Below, piece by piece: positions 23,144 through 35,113 of a DNA stretch of 64,000 nt. Position numbers and translations under genes: made by a program. Under the pieces are notes generated by a model that did no database searches, was not told where the DNA came from, and worked only from the letters and a program-made list of their open reading frames with translations. The DNA comes from Phoronis australis (taxonomy: Eukaryota; Phoronida; Phoronidae): assembly GCA_002633005.1 (NCBI GenBank), contig NMRA01000276.1:160172-224171 (forward strand), given 5' to 3'. Position 1 is the first letter of the stretch; each line of letters begins with the position of its first letter.

Positions 23144-23380
23144 CGTCAAAATGCACTAGCCCTGGAGAATCGTTGACACGGTGTCAAATAAACGTTGTAA
23201 TGATAAATGCTAAAATCTGTCGCTCTAAAAAGTAATAAAAAGCTGTTTAACCGTTGTTTTTATGGTTAGATATCGATATTACTAACTAAATAAATTTTAA
23301 AATATGACAATTATCATTTGAAAACTTTTCATACCGTATGTAACAAAGTTGAAGAGTGTATTCGTTTTGTTTTCATCAAT
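23144..23380. promoter_or_regulatory. Bidirectional promoter region between NEURL4 and MFSD9
   Basis: Only 237 bp separate the two divergent start codons, so both 5' UTRs and core promoters must share it or overlap unless a noncoding upstream exon exists. It is AT-rich, with no CpG island and no clear TATA box in a sensible place. Two motifs stand out: a perfect palindrome TTGACACGGTGTCAA (23173-23187) and TATCGATA (23271-23278), the exact DRE core bound by DREF in insects. Function is inferred from position. Confidence 0.6.
23173..23187. promoter_or_regulatory. Perfect 7-1-7 palindrome in the shared promoter
   Basis: TTGACAC-G-GTGTCAA, 30 bp upstream of the NEURL4 start codon. Each half contains TGACA, the core recognised by TALE homeodomain proteins. 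It may be a dimer site; this is inference. Confidence 0.4.
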
Positions 23381-23446
23381 ATGGCCACTTCGATGAAAAA
23401 CAGAGGCTTCGCAACGACAAATGTTTTATACGTTGTGGCGTTTCTG
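23381..23446 (+). CDS. MFSD9: MFSD9 coding exon 1
   Basis: 66 bp, 22 codons: ATG in a strong context (AAT before, GCC after), protein MATSMKNRGFATTNVLYVVA plus FL, then donor CTG|GTAAGT in phase 0. No earlier in-frame ATG exists back to the stop at 23291. It supplies the start of transmembrane helix 1 (LYVVAFL), which continues DFFGVSLIVPL in exon 2, as in human MFSD9 (LYLVGFLDLFGVS). The exon is short and 10.9 kb from the next one. Confidence 0.82.
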
Positions 23447-23610
23447 GTAAGTGTGTACTGCGAGAAATTGCTCAAAGTTAATATTTTCAATGTCCAGATA
23501 CAGCGATCTCTTATTTAGAGAGGGAAAGCGTCCCAGATTACAGTAAAGACGGTGGCAATCCAATACCAGGCATATACTCGGGAACCCAATGGTAGGGAGG
23601 ACAATCAAAA

Positions 23611-24125
23611 AGTAGGTCACGGTGCTCCATATCTGCCTCCGTGTAAAACCCACGTCGGTAAATTACCCGATTTCAGACTTCAAAGTTAACTATAATACAA
23701 TTTTGTGTTATAAATCGTTACCTTAGTCTTTATTTGTAAGTTTGTAATCTTTTTGTATCAAAATAGCGCTGATAAATCATTTTTTGTAAGCTTTTTTTAG
23801 CGCACGATTTTCCGCCATGCGATCAACTTTCGAAAAAGTACCTCTTGTTCCTCCTATCCAAAAGAGCACTATACTCTCGAATACAAACATGAAATTTGGA
23901 CAGGATGTAGTTTAGATGCGTGCGCATCTCCTCAAGTTGTTTTCTTGAAGTCAAGGCCAAGTTTTCATGGCGAGTTTTCGATCGTCCGGAAGGCCTAATT
24001 TTGGTCGGTCGGGAGATTGATGTTTTTCCAGTTGCGCAATATGCCCCCCCGATTTTTAGATGAGGAATTTATCACTCTTTTAATTGGTAATTATTTAATT
24101 TTCAGAAATTCTGTCAAACTGCTGC
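23611..24125 (+). repeat. Interspersed repeat Y, copy 2 (cut by gap)
   Basis: Begins AAGTAGGTCACGGTGCTCC, matches 13126-13640, and runs into the Ns. Confidence 0.7.
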
Positions 24126-24856
24126 NNNNNNNNNNNNNNNNNNNNNNNNNNNNNNNNNNNNNNNNNNNNNNNNNNNNNNNNNNNNNNNNNNNNNNNNNNN
24201 NNNNNNNNNNNNNNNNNNNNNNNNNNNNNNNNNNNNNNNNNNNNNNNNNNNNNNNNNNNNNNNNNNNNNNNNNNNNNNNNNNNNNNNNNNNNNNNNNNNN
24301 NNNNNNNNNNNNNNNNNNNNNNNNNNNNNNNNNNNNNNNNNNNNNNNNNNNNNNNNNNNNNNNNNNNNNNNNNNNNNNNNNNNNNNNNNNNNNNNNNNNN
24401 NNNNNNNNNNNNNNNNNNNNNNNNNNNNNNNNNNNNNNNNNNNNNNNNNNNNNNNNNNNNNNNNNNNNNNNNNNNNNNNNNNNNNNNNNNNNNNNNNNNN
24501 NNNNNNNNNNNNNNNNNNNNNNNNNNNNNNNNNNNNNNNNNNNNNNNNNNNNNNNNNNNNNNNNNNNNNNNNNNNNNNNNNNNNNNNNNNNNNNNNNNNN
24601 NNNNNNNNNNNNNNNNNNNNNNNNNNNNNNNNNNNNNNNNNNNNNNNNNNNNNNNNNNNNNNNNNNNNNNNNNNNNNNNNNNNNNNNNNNNNNNNNNNNN
24701 NNNNNNNNNNNNNNNNNNNNNNNNNNNNNNNNNNNNNNNNNNNNNNNNNNNNNNNNNNNNNNNNNNNNNNNNNNNNNNNNNNNNNNNNNNNNNNNNNNNN
24801 NNNNNNNNNNNNNNNNNNNNNNNNNNNNNNNNNNNNNNNNNNNNNNNNNNNNNNNN
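24126..24856. other. Assembly gap (731 Ns)
   Basis: All bases are N. Left of it is repeat Y; right of it is LTR-retrotransposon sequence. Confidence 0.99.
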
Positions 24857-25872
24857 TATTTATTTATTTATTATGTCCGTGTAGTTGGGGAGTTTAGGCT
24901 TAGGCAGTGTTTTGGTTATGTCACTGGACACCATTTCATTGAGCTAATACTTTCTCCCTACAACTAGAGCCCCTATTTATTATCTATCCCTAGTGCTTGG
25001 TTAACCTGGGTGCGGTACTTCCATGTCCGTCCCAGTTGCCAGGAGGCCTATGTTTAATGGAGGGTCAGTCACAGTTCTCTGTGAACCTGTCCATTTTAGG
25101 TCTGCGTCCAAGGCGTTCCCTTTGGGTTGGAATATGTCTGCCCGGCCTCCACCCAAAGCACGTCAAAATGTACTAGTGCAATTAAGGGTGGCATGCGTGT
25201 ATCATGGTAGTGCAGGGTTTATTTTGAGAACTCCACTAGAAATGCACGTGTCCTATACCCTTTTGCAACTATAAGTCCGGGGAGTCTCCCTAGCGAGAAC
25301 TTTTTCCGTTAGGTGACTGCTCTCCCGCCCTGGGGGGTGGGTTGGGATCCTGCTAGGTTTTCTCTTTATAAGTTACTTCATGTGTTTGGGATGTGCTGGC
25401 ATTGTGAACTCTTTTTATTATTTTTGGCACTTCTATATTTAACCTGTGTGCGTTATTCTCTGCTTCTAGGGGAACTGTCCTTGTCATTCTAACACTCTAG
25501 GTCTATTTAGCAGTGGCTTTATTTTTGGTAAGGGGGGATATGGTTAATTTTTTGGGAAGTTTTTTGTATCTGGCGCATGATGTTGATTCCCAGGTGGGTC
25601 CCACACTTTTTAGGGAGGAGGGGAATGTTGTAATCGTCAACATCATTCGTCCTTTATCTTTCTGTGGTGTCTTGTGATTTGTCAGTTTTATGGTTCCCCG
25701 GATGCTTGTTTTATTTAAACTGCTGGCGGGAACCCTGCTGGCAGTCTTTCAGCAAACAATCAGGATGTCAGGGATGGGCACCTGGATTGGGTTTTACTGA
25801 AGCTTGAGTAGCTGTGTTTTAACTGGTGAGTACTTCTAGAGGCCTAGCTAGTGAACCTGCAGTAATACAACA
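24857..25872 (+). mobile_element. 3' end of an LTR retrotransposon with its 3' LTR
   Basis: A purine tract AGGGAGGAGGGGAA (25612-25625) is followed by TGTTGTAATCG, and the block closes GTAATACAACA at 25872. The perfect inverted TGTTGTA/TACAACA ends and the tract define a 247-bp LTR (25626-25872). Upstream sequence (24857-25611) has no recognisable gag or pol, so it is probably the 3' untranslated part; the rest lies in or beyond the gap. Superfamily not determinable. Confidence 0.65.
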
Positions 25873-25873
25873 T

Positions 25874-26430
25874 TTGTAATCATTTTGTCTCAAATTATCG
25901 CTCATAAATCATTTTTTGTAAGCTTTTTTTAGCGCACGATTTTCCGCCATGCGATCAAGTTTCGAAAAAGTACCTCTTGTTCCTCCTATCCAAAAGAGCA
26001 GTTGCGCGATATGCCCCCCCGATTTTTAAATGAGGAATTTATCACTCTTTTAATTGGTAATTATTTCATTTTCAGAAATTCTGTCAAAATGCTGCGCATT
26101 GGCACTTTTCAAACAGCAGTCGTTAGTTCACTAAGTCGCCGCATGTGAGCGCCACCAGCGGCTACGTTGAAGTTCAATGGCATCGCAACTTCACCGTTCG
26201 AAACAAAGTTGTTACAAAGTTTTTGTTGCGTAAATGATGAAATCCTTCATGTTAAGAGTGATTTGTTTTCCCAAATGGTCTTTTGTCTACTTTCTGATGT
26301 TTTTTGCCATGATACGATCTAATAGTACATGGGTGGCACCCAGCACTGAAAAAAGTGGGGGAGCTATAGCAGGCTCCCCCAGCCCCCTGTCACTGTCGGG
26401 CAATGATGTGTTGCCCATGTAGTAGTATTC
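25874..26430 (+). repeat. Interspersed repeat Y, copy 3
   Basis: Starts in the middle of the Y unit immediately after the LTR. It lacks an internal segment of about 180 bp present in copies 1 and 2 (junction near 26000), and ends with the CTCCCCCAGCCCCCTGTCA stretch shared with copy 1. Confidence 0.65.
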
Positions 26431-26861
26431 AGGGGCAGAGTATTACGCGGGATTTTACCCGTAAGATATTTGCACCCTCAAACTGCCAAATGAAATATGG
26501 GAGTTTTAGGGGGGCCACGGGCCAGGCCCCCTTGCCCCCCCAATCCACCAATGTGATCTTGTGATTTGATGTGAAATTTCTTCCTAGCTCAGATGTATTT
26601 ATTTCTGAGCTGATGAGGTGTCTTTGCTCTTTACCTTTTAAGCTGTGTAATCCATTGTTTTCATCAAACATGATGAGCCTGTTCTATGCTATAACAACAC
26701 ACTTAAACAGCAATATCTCTGTAGAAATCGATCCAAAATTTATGTAATACACACCGCCATGTTTGTCTCAAAGAGACGAATCTTTTTATATGCAGCACAT
26801 GTATATTATTTTATTTTTTACGAAATTCGTTAAAAAGGCAGATATTTTACGCATTATCGTC

Positions 26862-26998
26862 GCGTTTCAACGGCCATTTTCTCTTCAACCGCTCATCCAA
26901 TTTTTCTGATTTTTGCACCATTTCATTTCTCACACCAAGGGCTTTTCAAAAATGTATGACACATGGGTATTGTAAAAAAAAATAAAAAAACGTCCTCC
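26862..26998 (+). repeat. Interspersed repeat Z, copy 2
   Basis: Starts TCGTCGCGTTTCAACGGCC and shares CTCACACCAAGGGCTTTTCA with 15148-15292. Confidence 0.6.
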
Positions 26999-27438
26999 CT
27001 ACCCAATGCCCCAATGGTCGTCCGCCTAAGCATAAAACCAGCTTGGTGTCGTACTCACCCAATTATTCCACTTCAAAGTTATGCTGTGAATAGGATTTGA
27101 TTTAACTCTCACAAATATATATTATTCATTGATTGAAATATTTTCTTTTACTTATGCTGAGTTGTTCAACTGTGCATTGCTTTTCGGCAGCCATTTTATA
27201 ATGACTCCTATGGTCGTCATATGCTGCCGCCTTTTGAAAGAACAGAAAACCACACAGAAAAAGGCCAAGAAAATAGTAGATTGTGGTTTACAGCAATTCT
27301 ACTTCAACCACAAACTGTTTTACTAGTATGATATCGGTTTTTAAATCGATTCATATTGATTTAGAATTTCAGTTATGGAAAATAACTTTTTGCTCTTTTC
27401 TGTTCTTAATACCACTTATCTATGCTGTCTTTTTATTT

Positions 27439-27924
27439 CAGGGCTTGGAATTTTCCGCGGAAACGCGGATTTCCGCTTTTTTCAAATGTGGTTTCCGCTT
27501 TTTTTATAATATTTCCGCGTAAAAAAATCGGATTTGATATAAAATTTCCGCGGCAAATTCCTTTCTTACAGCGGCGTTGCAGACGGCGTTCACCTCGAAA
27601 AGCGGAAGTTGCTCTTTATGTTTCGGAGGAACGTAAATTGTCAACATTGCGGGCCATCTGGGACAGCGTGGTGGGATTTTCAATGGCGTCTCGTGTTATT
27701 GTTAAGCGCGGCGACAAATACTACCGCTCTGCAGCCAAAAATGTGTGGGTTGGGAGCGGACGGGCGAGCTAAAAGGACGCAGACGCATGCTACTGATGGT
27801 GGTAACGTTTTATTTTTTATTTTTTTTTTAGTCCTCCCGATTTTCAAGGTTGGTTATCGGGCATGATTTGAGCCGTAAAAGTTTCAGTTTCCGCGTTTTT
27901 TGTCATTGGTCATTCCAAGCCCTG
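27439..27924 (+). mobile_element. 486-bp hAT-like nonautonomous element, complete copy
   Basis: Starts CAGGGCTTGGAATTTTCCGC and ends CATTCCAAGCCCTG, an inverted pair of about 13 bp. The first 340 bp match the inverted fragment at the window's left edge. Flanking 8-mers do not match well, so the target duplication is not visible. Contains the overlapping open frames at 27422-27772 and 27609-27866, neither with a known domain. Confidence 0.65.
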
Positions 27925-29150
27925 TTCTTTTCAGTTTCTATTCATTCTCTGTTAACACCTTGTCAGCCAAAACAGAATGTAACCCTTTGAGGACTTTGTC
28001 GGTGCAAGTTGATCATTGAACCTCGATACAATTGTTCTAATAAATTACCTAATATTGTATTGTTTGATTTTTCTCACCTTTAACAGGCTTCTGCAATCAT
28101 AAATAAATAAATAAATACCCAAGTTGCATTTGCATTTTATTGCTCAATCTCTTCTTTATTTTTGATTATGTCATGCTGTGTTGTATGTAACAATGCAATA
28201 TAGTGAAATAAAGTCAATGTTTTACTTTATTGGTGGCCATTCTCTATCAATTCAAGTATTTTAATTTTCTTCAAATAAATTCAAAATGCATTAACCAAAA
28301 ATTTCAACATAAATGTTGAGCTCAGTACTTTATTTTGCAATAAAAAACAAGTGGACAATATTTTGATGACCAAGGAGTGGGTCGAAACTGTTAAGCACCC
28401 AGCGTGATCCATTTGTCTGCTGCGTTTTTCCTTTGGCCTAACAGGTGTCGGTTAGTGCCTGGGACAAATAGATACATTGCATAAACAATCCCTGAGTTGT
28501 TTTTTGTTCCGTCTGAAGAAAATTTAATTTCAAAAATATCTTCTGAAAATGAACAAAAAAGTGCATTAGTAAAATCTACAAGTTTTTAATTGGTCTCAAA
28601 AAAAACAGTCGGTAAATGCATTAATTTTAGTCTCAGTTCTTCCATGCGTGTTTCTCCCGAGAGGTTAGTACCTAACGTGCAGACAAGCACTTCAAATTGG
28701 AACGCTAAGTTCCGCGTGGCTGCGTTGCACGCGATAGAAGATGGCGGACGACCTTTGGAGCCTGAGGACGATAGGTATCCGGACTACATAGCCTTAGCTA
28801 GGCAATGACCATCGCCTCTGTTGGCCAGAACCAGAGGCAATGCAGCTCCTATAGGCGCTCTGTACGCCGGAAGCTTTTCGGCGAATTATGCCTCGCACCG
28901 ACTAAACCATCAAAGTCACGTTCACCTTAGGAGGTTGTCGATGTGTTTAATTCCTTCCAACTCAAACAAATACTCCCGTTATCAAACTTTTTCTTCGAGC
29001 AGTCCCTATTTCAGTTCCCAAAATCGTGAACTCACCATTTTTATACTGGCTGTCAAAATGGTCACGACAAAACAAGTAATGAAAACTTATTTCCCGCCAC
29101 CACAGAAAGACATGCACGTCGCTCCAACACCGGGAAATAGGTGGCGACTA
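27925..29150. other. MFSD9 intron 1, part: no gene called
   Basis: An open frame ends at 28808 and another starts at 28821, but their sequence (for example 28910-29080) recurs in degraded, inverted form near 31640-31830, which points to a repeat, not a gene. Confidence 0.4.
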
Positions 29151-29156
29151 TGCCAA

Positions 29157-29553
29157 ATGTTGTATTACTTGACTGCAGCTACTGCTACAGTCAAATAGGT
29201 TCGGCCTATTGAACACGGTGAAGAGTAAAGTCTAGAATGTAGAGGGAGGAATGTAGTAAATGTCGATGTCAGTCTCAGCTGTGGTGTCTCTATGTTGTGA
29301 TGTCCTTTTCGTGACAATGTTGGTCTTGGCCTGGTGCGACACCTGACGCCAGAAGTTCCCAGCAGAGGTCACACTGTCATCACGTGACCAGTCACCTCTC
29401 AAGACCACGTGACAAGATCGTCTGGGGTTTCTGGATTTTGCGACCGTCCTGTGCGGACGTGATGCAAGTACACTCTAGACTTTACTCTTTCAGCGTGTTC
29501 AATAGGCCGAACCTGTTTGACTGTAGCAGTAGCTGCAGCCCATTAATACAACA
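29157..29553. mobile_element. About 397-bp MITE with 80-bp terminal inverted repeats
   Basis: The left arm contains CTGCAGCTACTGCTACAGTC and then GGTTCGGCCTATTGAACAC; the right arm (29473-29553) is its reverse complement. Both ends read TTGTATTA from the outside. The centre includes tandem CACGTGAC motifs. No coding capacity. Confidence 0.75.
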
Positions 29554-30189
29554 GACCGCACTGGGTGCATGCAAAATCTGGGAATCAACCGACACTCACC
29601 TTGCCCGTTACAGTTGCTTAAGTAAAAAACAATGCAATAAACATTTTCTTGCGTAACTCTCCGCCTTTTCTAATAATGAAAAGTATGTCATCATTTTGAA
29701 AACAGTACGCTCGTGTCACGCGCACGCGATTTCCTAAATTTTTTACGACTTCTCTTAGGAGATGATGATAGTTTGGCAGCGGCAGAATTTCTTCTGAACT
29801 TCGGTTTTTCGGTATCGAAATTCTAAAAACTTATAATGAAGTGGAACCAGTTCCGATAATTTGTTGTGGCGTGTACGCAACCTCGTGAAAGAATAACAGT
29901 TGATTGAAGAATCGGCGAATAAAGAAACTGGACAATAGGTGATGCAATATTTCATGGCGCCGAAAGCCATCGTTAAAGATCGCTCCACAACGTTAGCAGC
30001 AGAATAACGGTAGAACGCCATTTTTTCCTACATCGTTAAATAATTTAGTTTACTCAAGGAAGACTAGTTTTTAATGACAGTAATTTTGTGTCAGATTTTA
30101 TCTTACCACTTTTTACACACATCAGTGCAAAGCTGTATATTTAGTATACAGCTTTGTACCAAAGCTACCATAGCCTTAGCCTTGGAAAA

Positions 30190-30925
30190 TTCAAAAGTTG
30201 TGCAGATTTCAGTATCTCACATTTTGAAGATTCTTGAATTGGGAGTTTTTAGCAAAGGAAAATTTTACTCTTCCAATTATGTGCTATTTAAAACAGGAAG
30301 CGTCAAATCAATGCTAGTAATGATGCTCATTTCTCTTAATGCTTATTTTTGCTGAGCGCTTAGACAAAATGAAATTGCAGTTGTTGGCCATACTGTGTGC
30401 TTAAGTGAAGTTTATTTTGGTTATCGACTCAGTTAAATAGGATTACTGTAACAAGGTGTTTAGATGAAATGGTATTCAGGTTGTCAAAACTTTTTTTTAT
30501 TTTGGGTAGGGTGCTTGCTTGCAGAGATATTTTTTTAACTTTGTCTTTGCCATTAAAGTTGGGCTCAAAATTTGTGTTTCCTGGTTAACTCGTGGAAGAC
30601 ATTGAACTATTTGTATGCAAGCTGTACGGCGAGTCATCAACAGTTAATAAAGCTCGCTACCACATATTCAGGTTGAAATCTGTAATCTGCCTCCTCATCA
30701 TGATTGTTTGCTGCTACATGCTAAAAGAGCAAACTACCAGTGTGCCATTCACAAACGAGCCTTGCAACAGCGTGTCGGTGCGCCATCTCCAGTTGCTAAT
30801 GGGTGGCTTTTGGAGTGGGGTAGTCTGATGCTCCACTGGATGACTCTGCCTTTAGCCCCAGAAAATGCCATGAAAAATGTCAATGGCAAGTGTAAAAGAA
30901 GTGGTTGTTGTAAAAAAATGTGATC
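30190..30925 (+). pseudogene. C-terminal fragment of a transposon-related cysteine-rich protein
   Basis: Copy of the family also seen at 52745-53640. In one frame FVCKLYGESSTVNKARYHIF, in the next NLPPHHDCLLLHAKRANYQC then HKRALQQ, PSPVANGWLL, MTLPLAPENAM and NGKCKRSGC. I recall this order (LYG, ARY.LF, LPP..D.L..H..RANYQ, PSP..NGW, CxCxxxC tail) from the C-termini of large uncharacterised invertebrate proteins. Frameshifted; not a working gene. Confidence 0.5.
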
Positions 30926-30929
30926 GATA

Positions 30930-32620
30930 GGACACCTTTCCCGGAAGTCAACTATCTGTTGGTTGGTGTAAGCTTTGACTGCAGGCAACACCAACAACTC
31001 TGACTCATGACAGTAGTTGATAGCTATATAAAAACTGACTGACATGGTCGAGTTTGTAAGCAACAAATATCAATAAATAAACAAATAAATATGAGACAAA
31101 GTATTAGTTAATGAATTGGCGTTGATAACCAAAATACTGCCTAAACCACGGGACTATAGTACGGGAAACCACAAAATACCCAAAAAACAAAAAATACCTC
31201 GGTAACCCCAACTAAACCAAGATAAACCCCAACCTGAAAACCAAGATGAAGCCCAACCACTTGGCTACTGTGCTAGTAAACCACTAACACAGTACTACTT
31301 TTCTTTCTAACTTCNNTCCCCCCCCCCCCCCGGAATGCTAGGAATTAAACACCCAGGCACAAAAGTGGCGTAAAAGCCATTAAATACACTCCGCAAGAAC
31401 AAAAGCAGTGCCAACTATGGCAATTGTTGTAGTACTGCACAGGTTCACTAATTATGCCTCACGGAGAGTTTCTACAGTGTACGGCCTAAACAACCAGCTT
31501 CCACCAAGGTCCAAATTTGACAGGCAAAATTCTCGGGCTTGACGATGTATTTAGGGTAGTGCCATCCAGAAAACTAATACACGGACTAATCACAGGACAG
31601 CACAAGACAAGGACAAGGACGAGTGATTACAACAGAAGCTTTTCGGCATCTGGCCATTTTCACATTGTTTGTGTCATATCCCTTGGCGCAAGCATTGTAA
31701 AAATGGCCATTTGCTAACTTGGGCAACTGAACAAAGGACTGCTTGAAAAAAGTTTGATTACGGAAATATTTGTTCCAGTTGGAAGAAATTAAAGGCATCG
31801 ACAGCCTCCTAAAATGACCCTCTAAGCGCAACAGTTACTTATAGCATCATGGCTTTGATGGCTTAGTGTAAGGCATAATTCTCTAAAGAGCTTCCGGTAT
31901 ATGAAGGGTCTATGGGATGGCTATTGTCTCTACTGCTATTTGAGACGATTTTACTGTCTATCCCCAATTTAAAGAGTCAGCTTCATCCACGCATTCCTGC
32001 CTCATTGCCACTGAACTCAAAATTCAGCCTGTGTTGTCATCACTACCTAGCAGCTGCTCTGACAGCTGACAATAGAACCCATTGTTCTCCATTTCTGAAA
32101 ATCTTCAACAGGAACAGCATTTGGAAAAATTTTACTCAATACCAGTGATTTCAATGTTAACTAAGTCTAAAAAGTCTAGCGTAGAGGTAAACTTTTCAGC
32201 CACAATGTCCTGTCTTCCCACGAAGCAGACAGTCCGAGTGAAAAATTTAATAACACCAGTCACATTTTTATCACATGATAGTCGAGTCTACTGGCATTTT
32301 TCAGTCTGTATTCTGCAGCATTGTTATGGTCAATACTCAGCAATGTATGTCTGAATTTGACATTCTGAAGTTAGTAAAACATTAAAACTACTCCAGTAGA
32401 ACTTTTGTAAAAATTGCACAATATACCAGCCTACCATTATGAATACAAATAAGGTGGAGTCAACTAACCGATTTAGGTGTGTGTTCATTTTACTTGGGAC
32501 AGGAGTGTTAAGGCATGTTGATGAAAACCAATATTATTATAACAAACATTTGCAACAATGCCTTCCCATAATTTTCTGGATTCGTTACCAACTCATTCTC
32601 TAGTTGAGAACCATTTATTC
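30930..32620. other. MFSD9 intron 1, part: repeat debris
   Basis: Holds an inverted, degraded relative of 28910-29080 at about 31640-31830 and the NN patch at 31315-31316. No exon recognised. Confidence 0.35.
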
Positions 32621-32626
32621 TCAAAT

Positions 32627-32655
32627 TATAATAATAATAATAATAATAATAATAA
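32627..32655. repeat. (ATA)n microsatellite
   Basis: About nine uninterrupted AAT/ATA units. Confidence 0.95.
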
Positions 32656-33479
32656 CTTTATTTATAGAGGATAAAAAACATGTTAAGTGTAAAACTTATT
32701 TACCACATGGTCCTCGAAATTACAATAAATAGATAAATAAAATAAATTAACAAAAATAACCAATAATATTGAATTTCGTCATAGTGAGAAATGCACATAC
32801 AACAATTACTTTTAAGTAGGTAACAGTGTTTCCATTCAAAGGTTTGTTGAGATGCCCTGTAAGCCTGACCAGTGTTGCACTGACCACGGAATATTGAAAA
32901 GTGGCCAGCTATGAGACTAAAATTTCATTGTGTAAATGCCTGTGTAATGACTAGTTGTGTAATGGTGTTGGGGACTGATTAGCTAGGGTTCACACAACTA
33001 ATTGCTGAGTCAAGCGTAATTTTGAACAAATGATTACTTCGTAAACGATGTGGCTGCCTTCTTTCCGAACTGATCGCTAGTTTTCTGAATCGGTTGCAGG
33101 ACATTTAATCAGGTCGGGATTGCGGTCAAACCAGCTGCTGCGACACATTACGGTAGAAGCAGTCATTGAGAACGCTGGAACTCATAATTTATGTATAGTT
33201 GACAAGCTGAACTCTGTCAGGAAGCAATCACTGTTAAGGTTGTCTCTGAGCAACACATGACTAACGCTCCTGGCACAGGACAGGAATTCAATTGAAAAAT
33301 TGTTCAACTTCTTAATACTAAACCTCTGCCTATATCTGATAGCTAAACATTCTGAAGTTCGTTGGTCACAGCACTGGGATTGTAATATCCATTTATCCTA
33401 CCAGTGCCATAAAATATGATAGAAGAGGGAGCCTTATAATGTAGTGAAAAATTCTTCAACATTTTAGTTTTTCACTATA

Positions 33480-34273
33480 TTACATAGGCAGATTTAGGGG
33501 GGGGGGCCAGGGGACCCCCCCTCCCTCCTTGGCTGCTGCAAAAAAATAAAACAGCAAGAGCGTAGGGAAATGTTGAGTTTATTAATTAACCCAGGTAATT
33601 AAAATTATACGGCTGAAACAAGATTTAAATGTGTGCAGCTTTAGTGTGTTTCGGGGGGTGGGGGGGGCTCAGATCCAATTTCAAGAGTCAAATTCGGAAC
33701 ACGGCGCAATTGTAACGGAACTATTGCTAAGTATAGGCTCTCCTGCGATATCCCAGGCTACCGGCTGTGGCGCTGCGCACTACGACTCCGTTTCCGTCGT
33801 TTGCTTCACTGTGCAATGAAGAAACTTACTTCATTTTTTAAAGAAAATGGAATCTGAGTGACGATGAAAAAACAGAAGTTGTTGGTAAGATGTGAATTTG
33901 AATCAAAGCCTTAGTGAATCACTCAGAAACTTATAATTCTCTCTTTGCCAAGTCTTAACTTAAGACGATTTCCAAACCAATTGCATCATTAATGCCAACA
34001 CAAAAAAACGGATTTGGTCTTTTGGGCAATTGAAGACTATTTTAAATACAAAAAAATGGACAAAGTACAAAAAGTGTAATAAGCATTACAAATAGAAGTA
34101 GGTTTCACGCACAAATGCTGTGGACCATAAACAAGTAGGTCTCTTAGTATTAGTATACCCCCCTCCCGACCTCCCCCCATTCGGTGCTATGCACATCTAC
34201 AATTGTGCTTTGCGCAAATGTTTACAGACAAAATGTAGGGCCCCCCTTGTGACATCCTAGATCTGCCACTGTA
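33480..34273. mobile_element. Element with GGCAGATYTAGG inverted ends
   Basis: Left end GGCAGATTTAGGGGGGG, right end (reverse complement) GGCAGATCTAGGATGTC, separated by about 790 bp and sharing long G/C runs. Ends of this type (GGCGGATCCAGG and similar) also occur at 13968 and 61714. It ends only about 50 bp before MFSD9 exon 2. No transposase recognised. Confidence 0.5.
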
Positions 34274-34322
34274 TCATAAACCAAAAACAGAGCAAATAAC
34301 TGGGTTTTTTTCTTATTGACAG

Positions 34323-34410
34323 GATTTCTTTGGTGTGAGCCTCATTGTGCCATTGTTTACTGGACACTTAAAATCGCTTGGCGCTAGTGCATCACTTGCT
34401 GGTTTCATTG
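34323..34410 (+). CDS. MFSD9: MFSD9 coding exon 2
   Basis: 88 bp between TTATTGACAG and GTAAGT, entering in phase 0 and leaving in phase 1. Encodes DFFGVSLIVPLFTGHLKSLG then ASASLAGFIG: the end of helix 1, the first loop and the start of helix 2. The D/LFGVS...VPL and KSLGAS strings are characteristic of MFSD9. Confidence 0.92.
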
Positions 34411-35113
34411 GTAAGTTGTTACAATTAATCCATCACTTGCTGCTTCTGTAGGTGTCTGTTGATGCTAATCGGTTACTTACTGATTAAACCGAGAATTGAT
34501 GTAGCCATAGTCACAACTAAGTGACATGCATTGATTGTGTTTTAACATTTTAACTGAATGCATTCTCATATACAATGATATTTCTCCAGACTCAAAAGTG
34601 TTCTGGCACAATTAGTCATTTGAAGGCTGGTGCAGTACAGTACAGCCACTGAATTATTAGACTTCATCCAGGCTGCCTCTGGTTTGGCCAGGCATGAGCA
34701 TAACCGAAAACAGACCAGGTGTTAATCAACAGTGACAACAGTTGTGAACGTAAGTGTGACTATGCCCAGAACGTTCCATGAGTTTGACATGAATGAAGGG
34801 CAAGTGTACCATAAGCCAGGTGTGAGTTTCCCTGCCTTCATTACAGTCAGGACAATCTTAATTGCTTACTCGTTTAGCGCAACTAGAAAAAGTATTATAC
34901 TGTATTTCGAGTGGCGTTTCTCAACACTAGAATCAACCGAGGTGTAAATTGTATACGAGCTTTTCTCTTGGGTAGTTTTCAACTATATATTTATCAACTG
35001 TAATTCACTCCCACCCACCTCCCCATTCCCCGGATTCACCATCAGTAATTTGTCTACAAAACTACAAAATATTATAATTTAAACTTTAGATTTCAATTAC
35101 CTCATTTCGTGCT

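Larger units (their letters stand above)
23447..34322 (+). other. MFSD9: MFSD9 intron 1
   Basis: Bounded by GTAAGT and TTATTGACAG. It holds repeat Y copies, the scaffold gap, an LTR-retrotransposon 3' end, several MITE-like elements, one pseudogene fragment and a two-base N patch at 31315-31316 beside a poly-C run. No other host exon was recognised. Confidence 0.8.

Noticed and set aside
24017-24967. 316-residue frame across the gap
   Set aside because: Most of it is Ns; the flanks are repeat Y and retroelement sequence.
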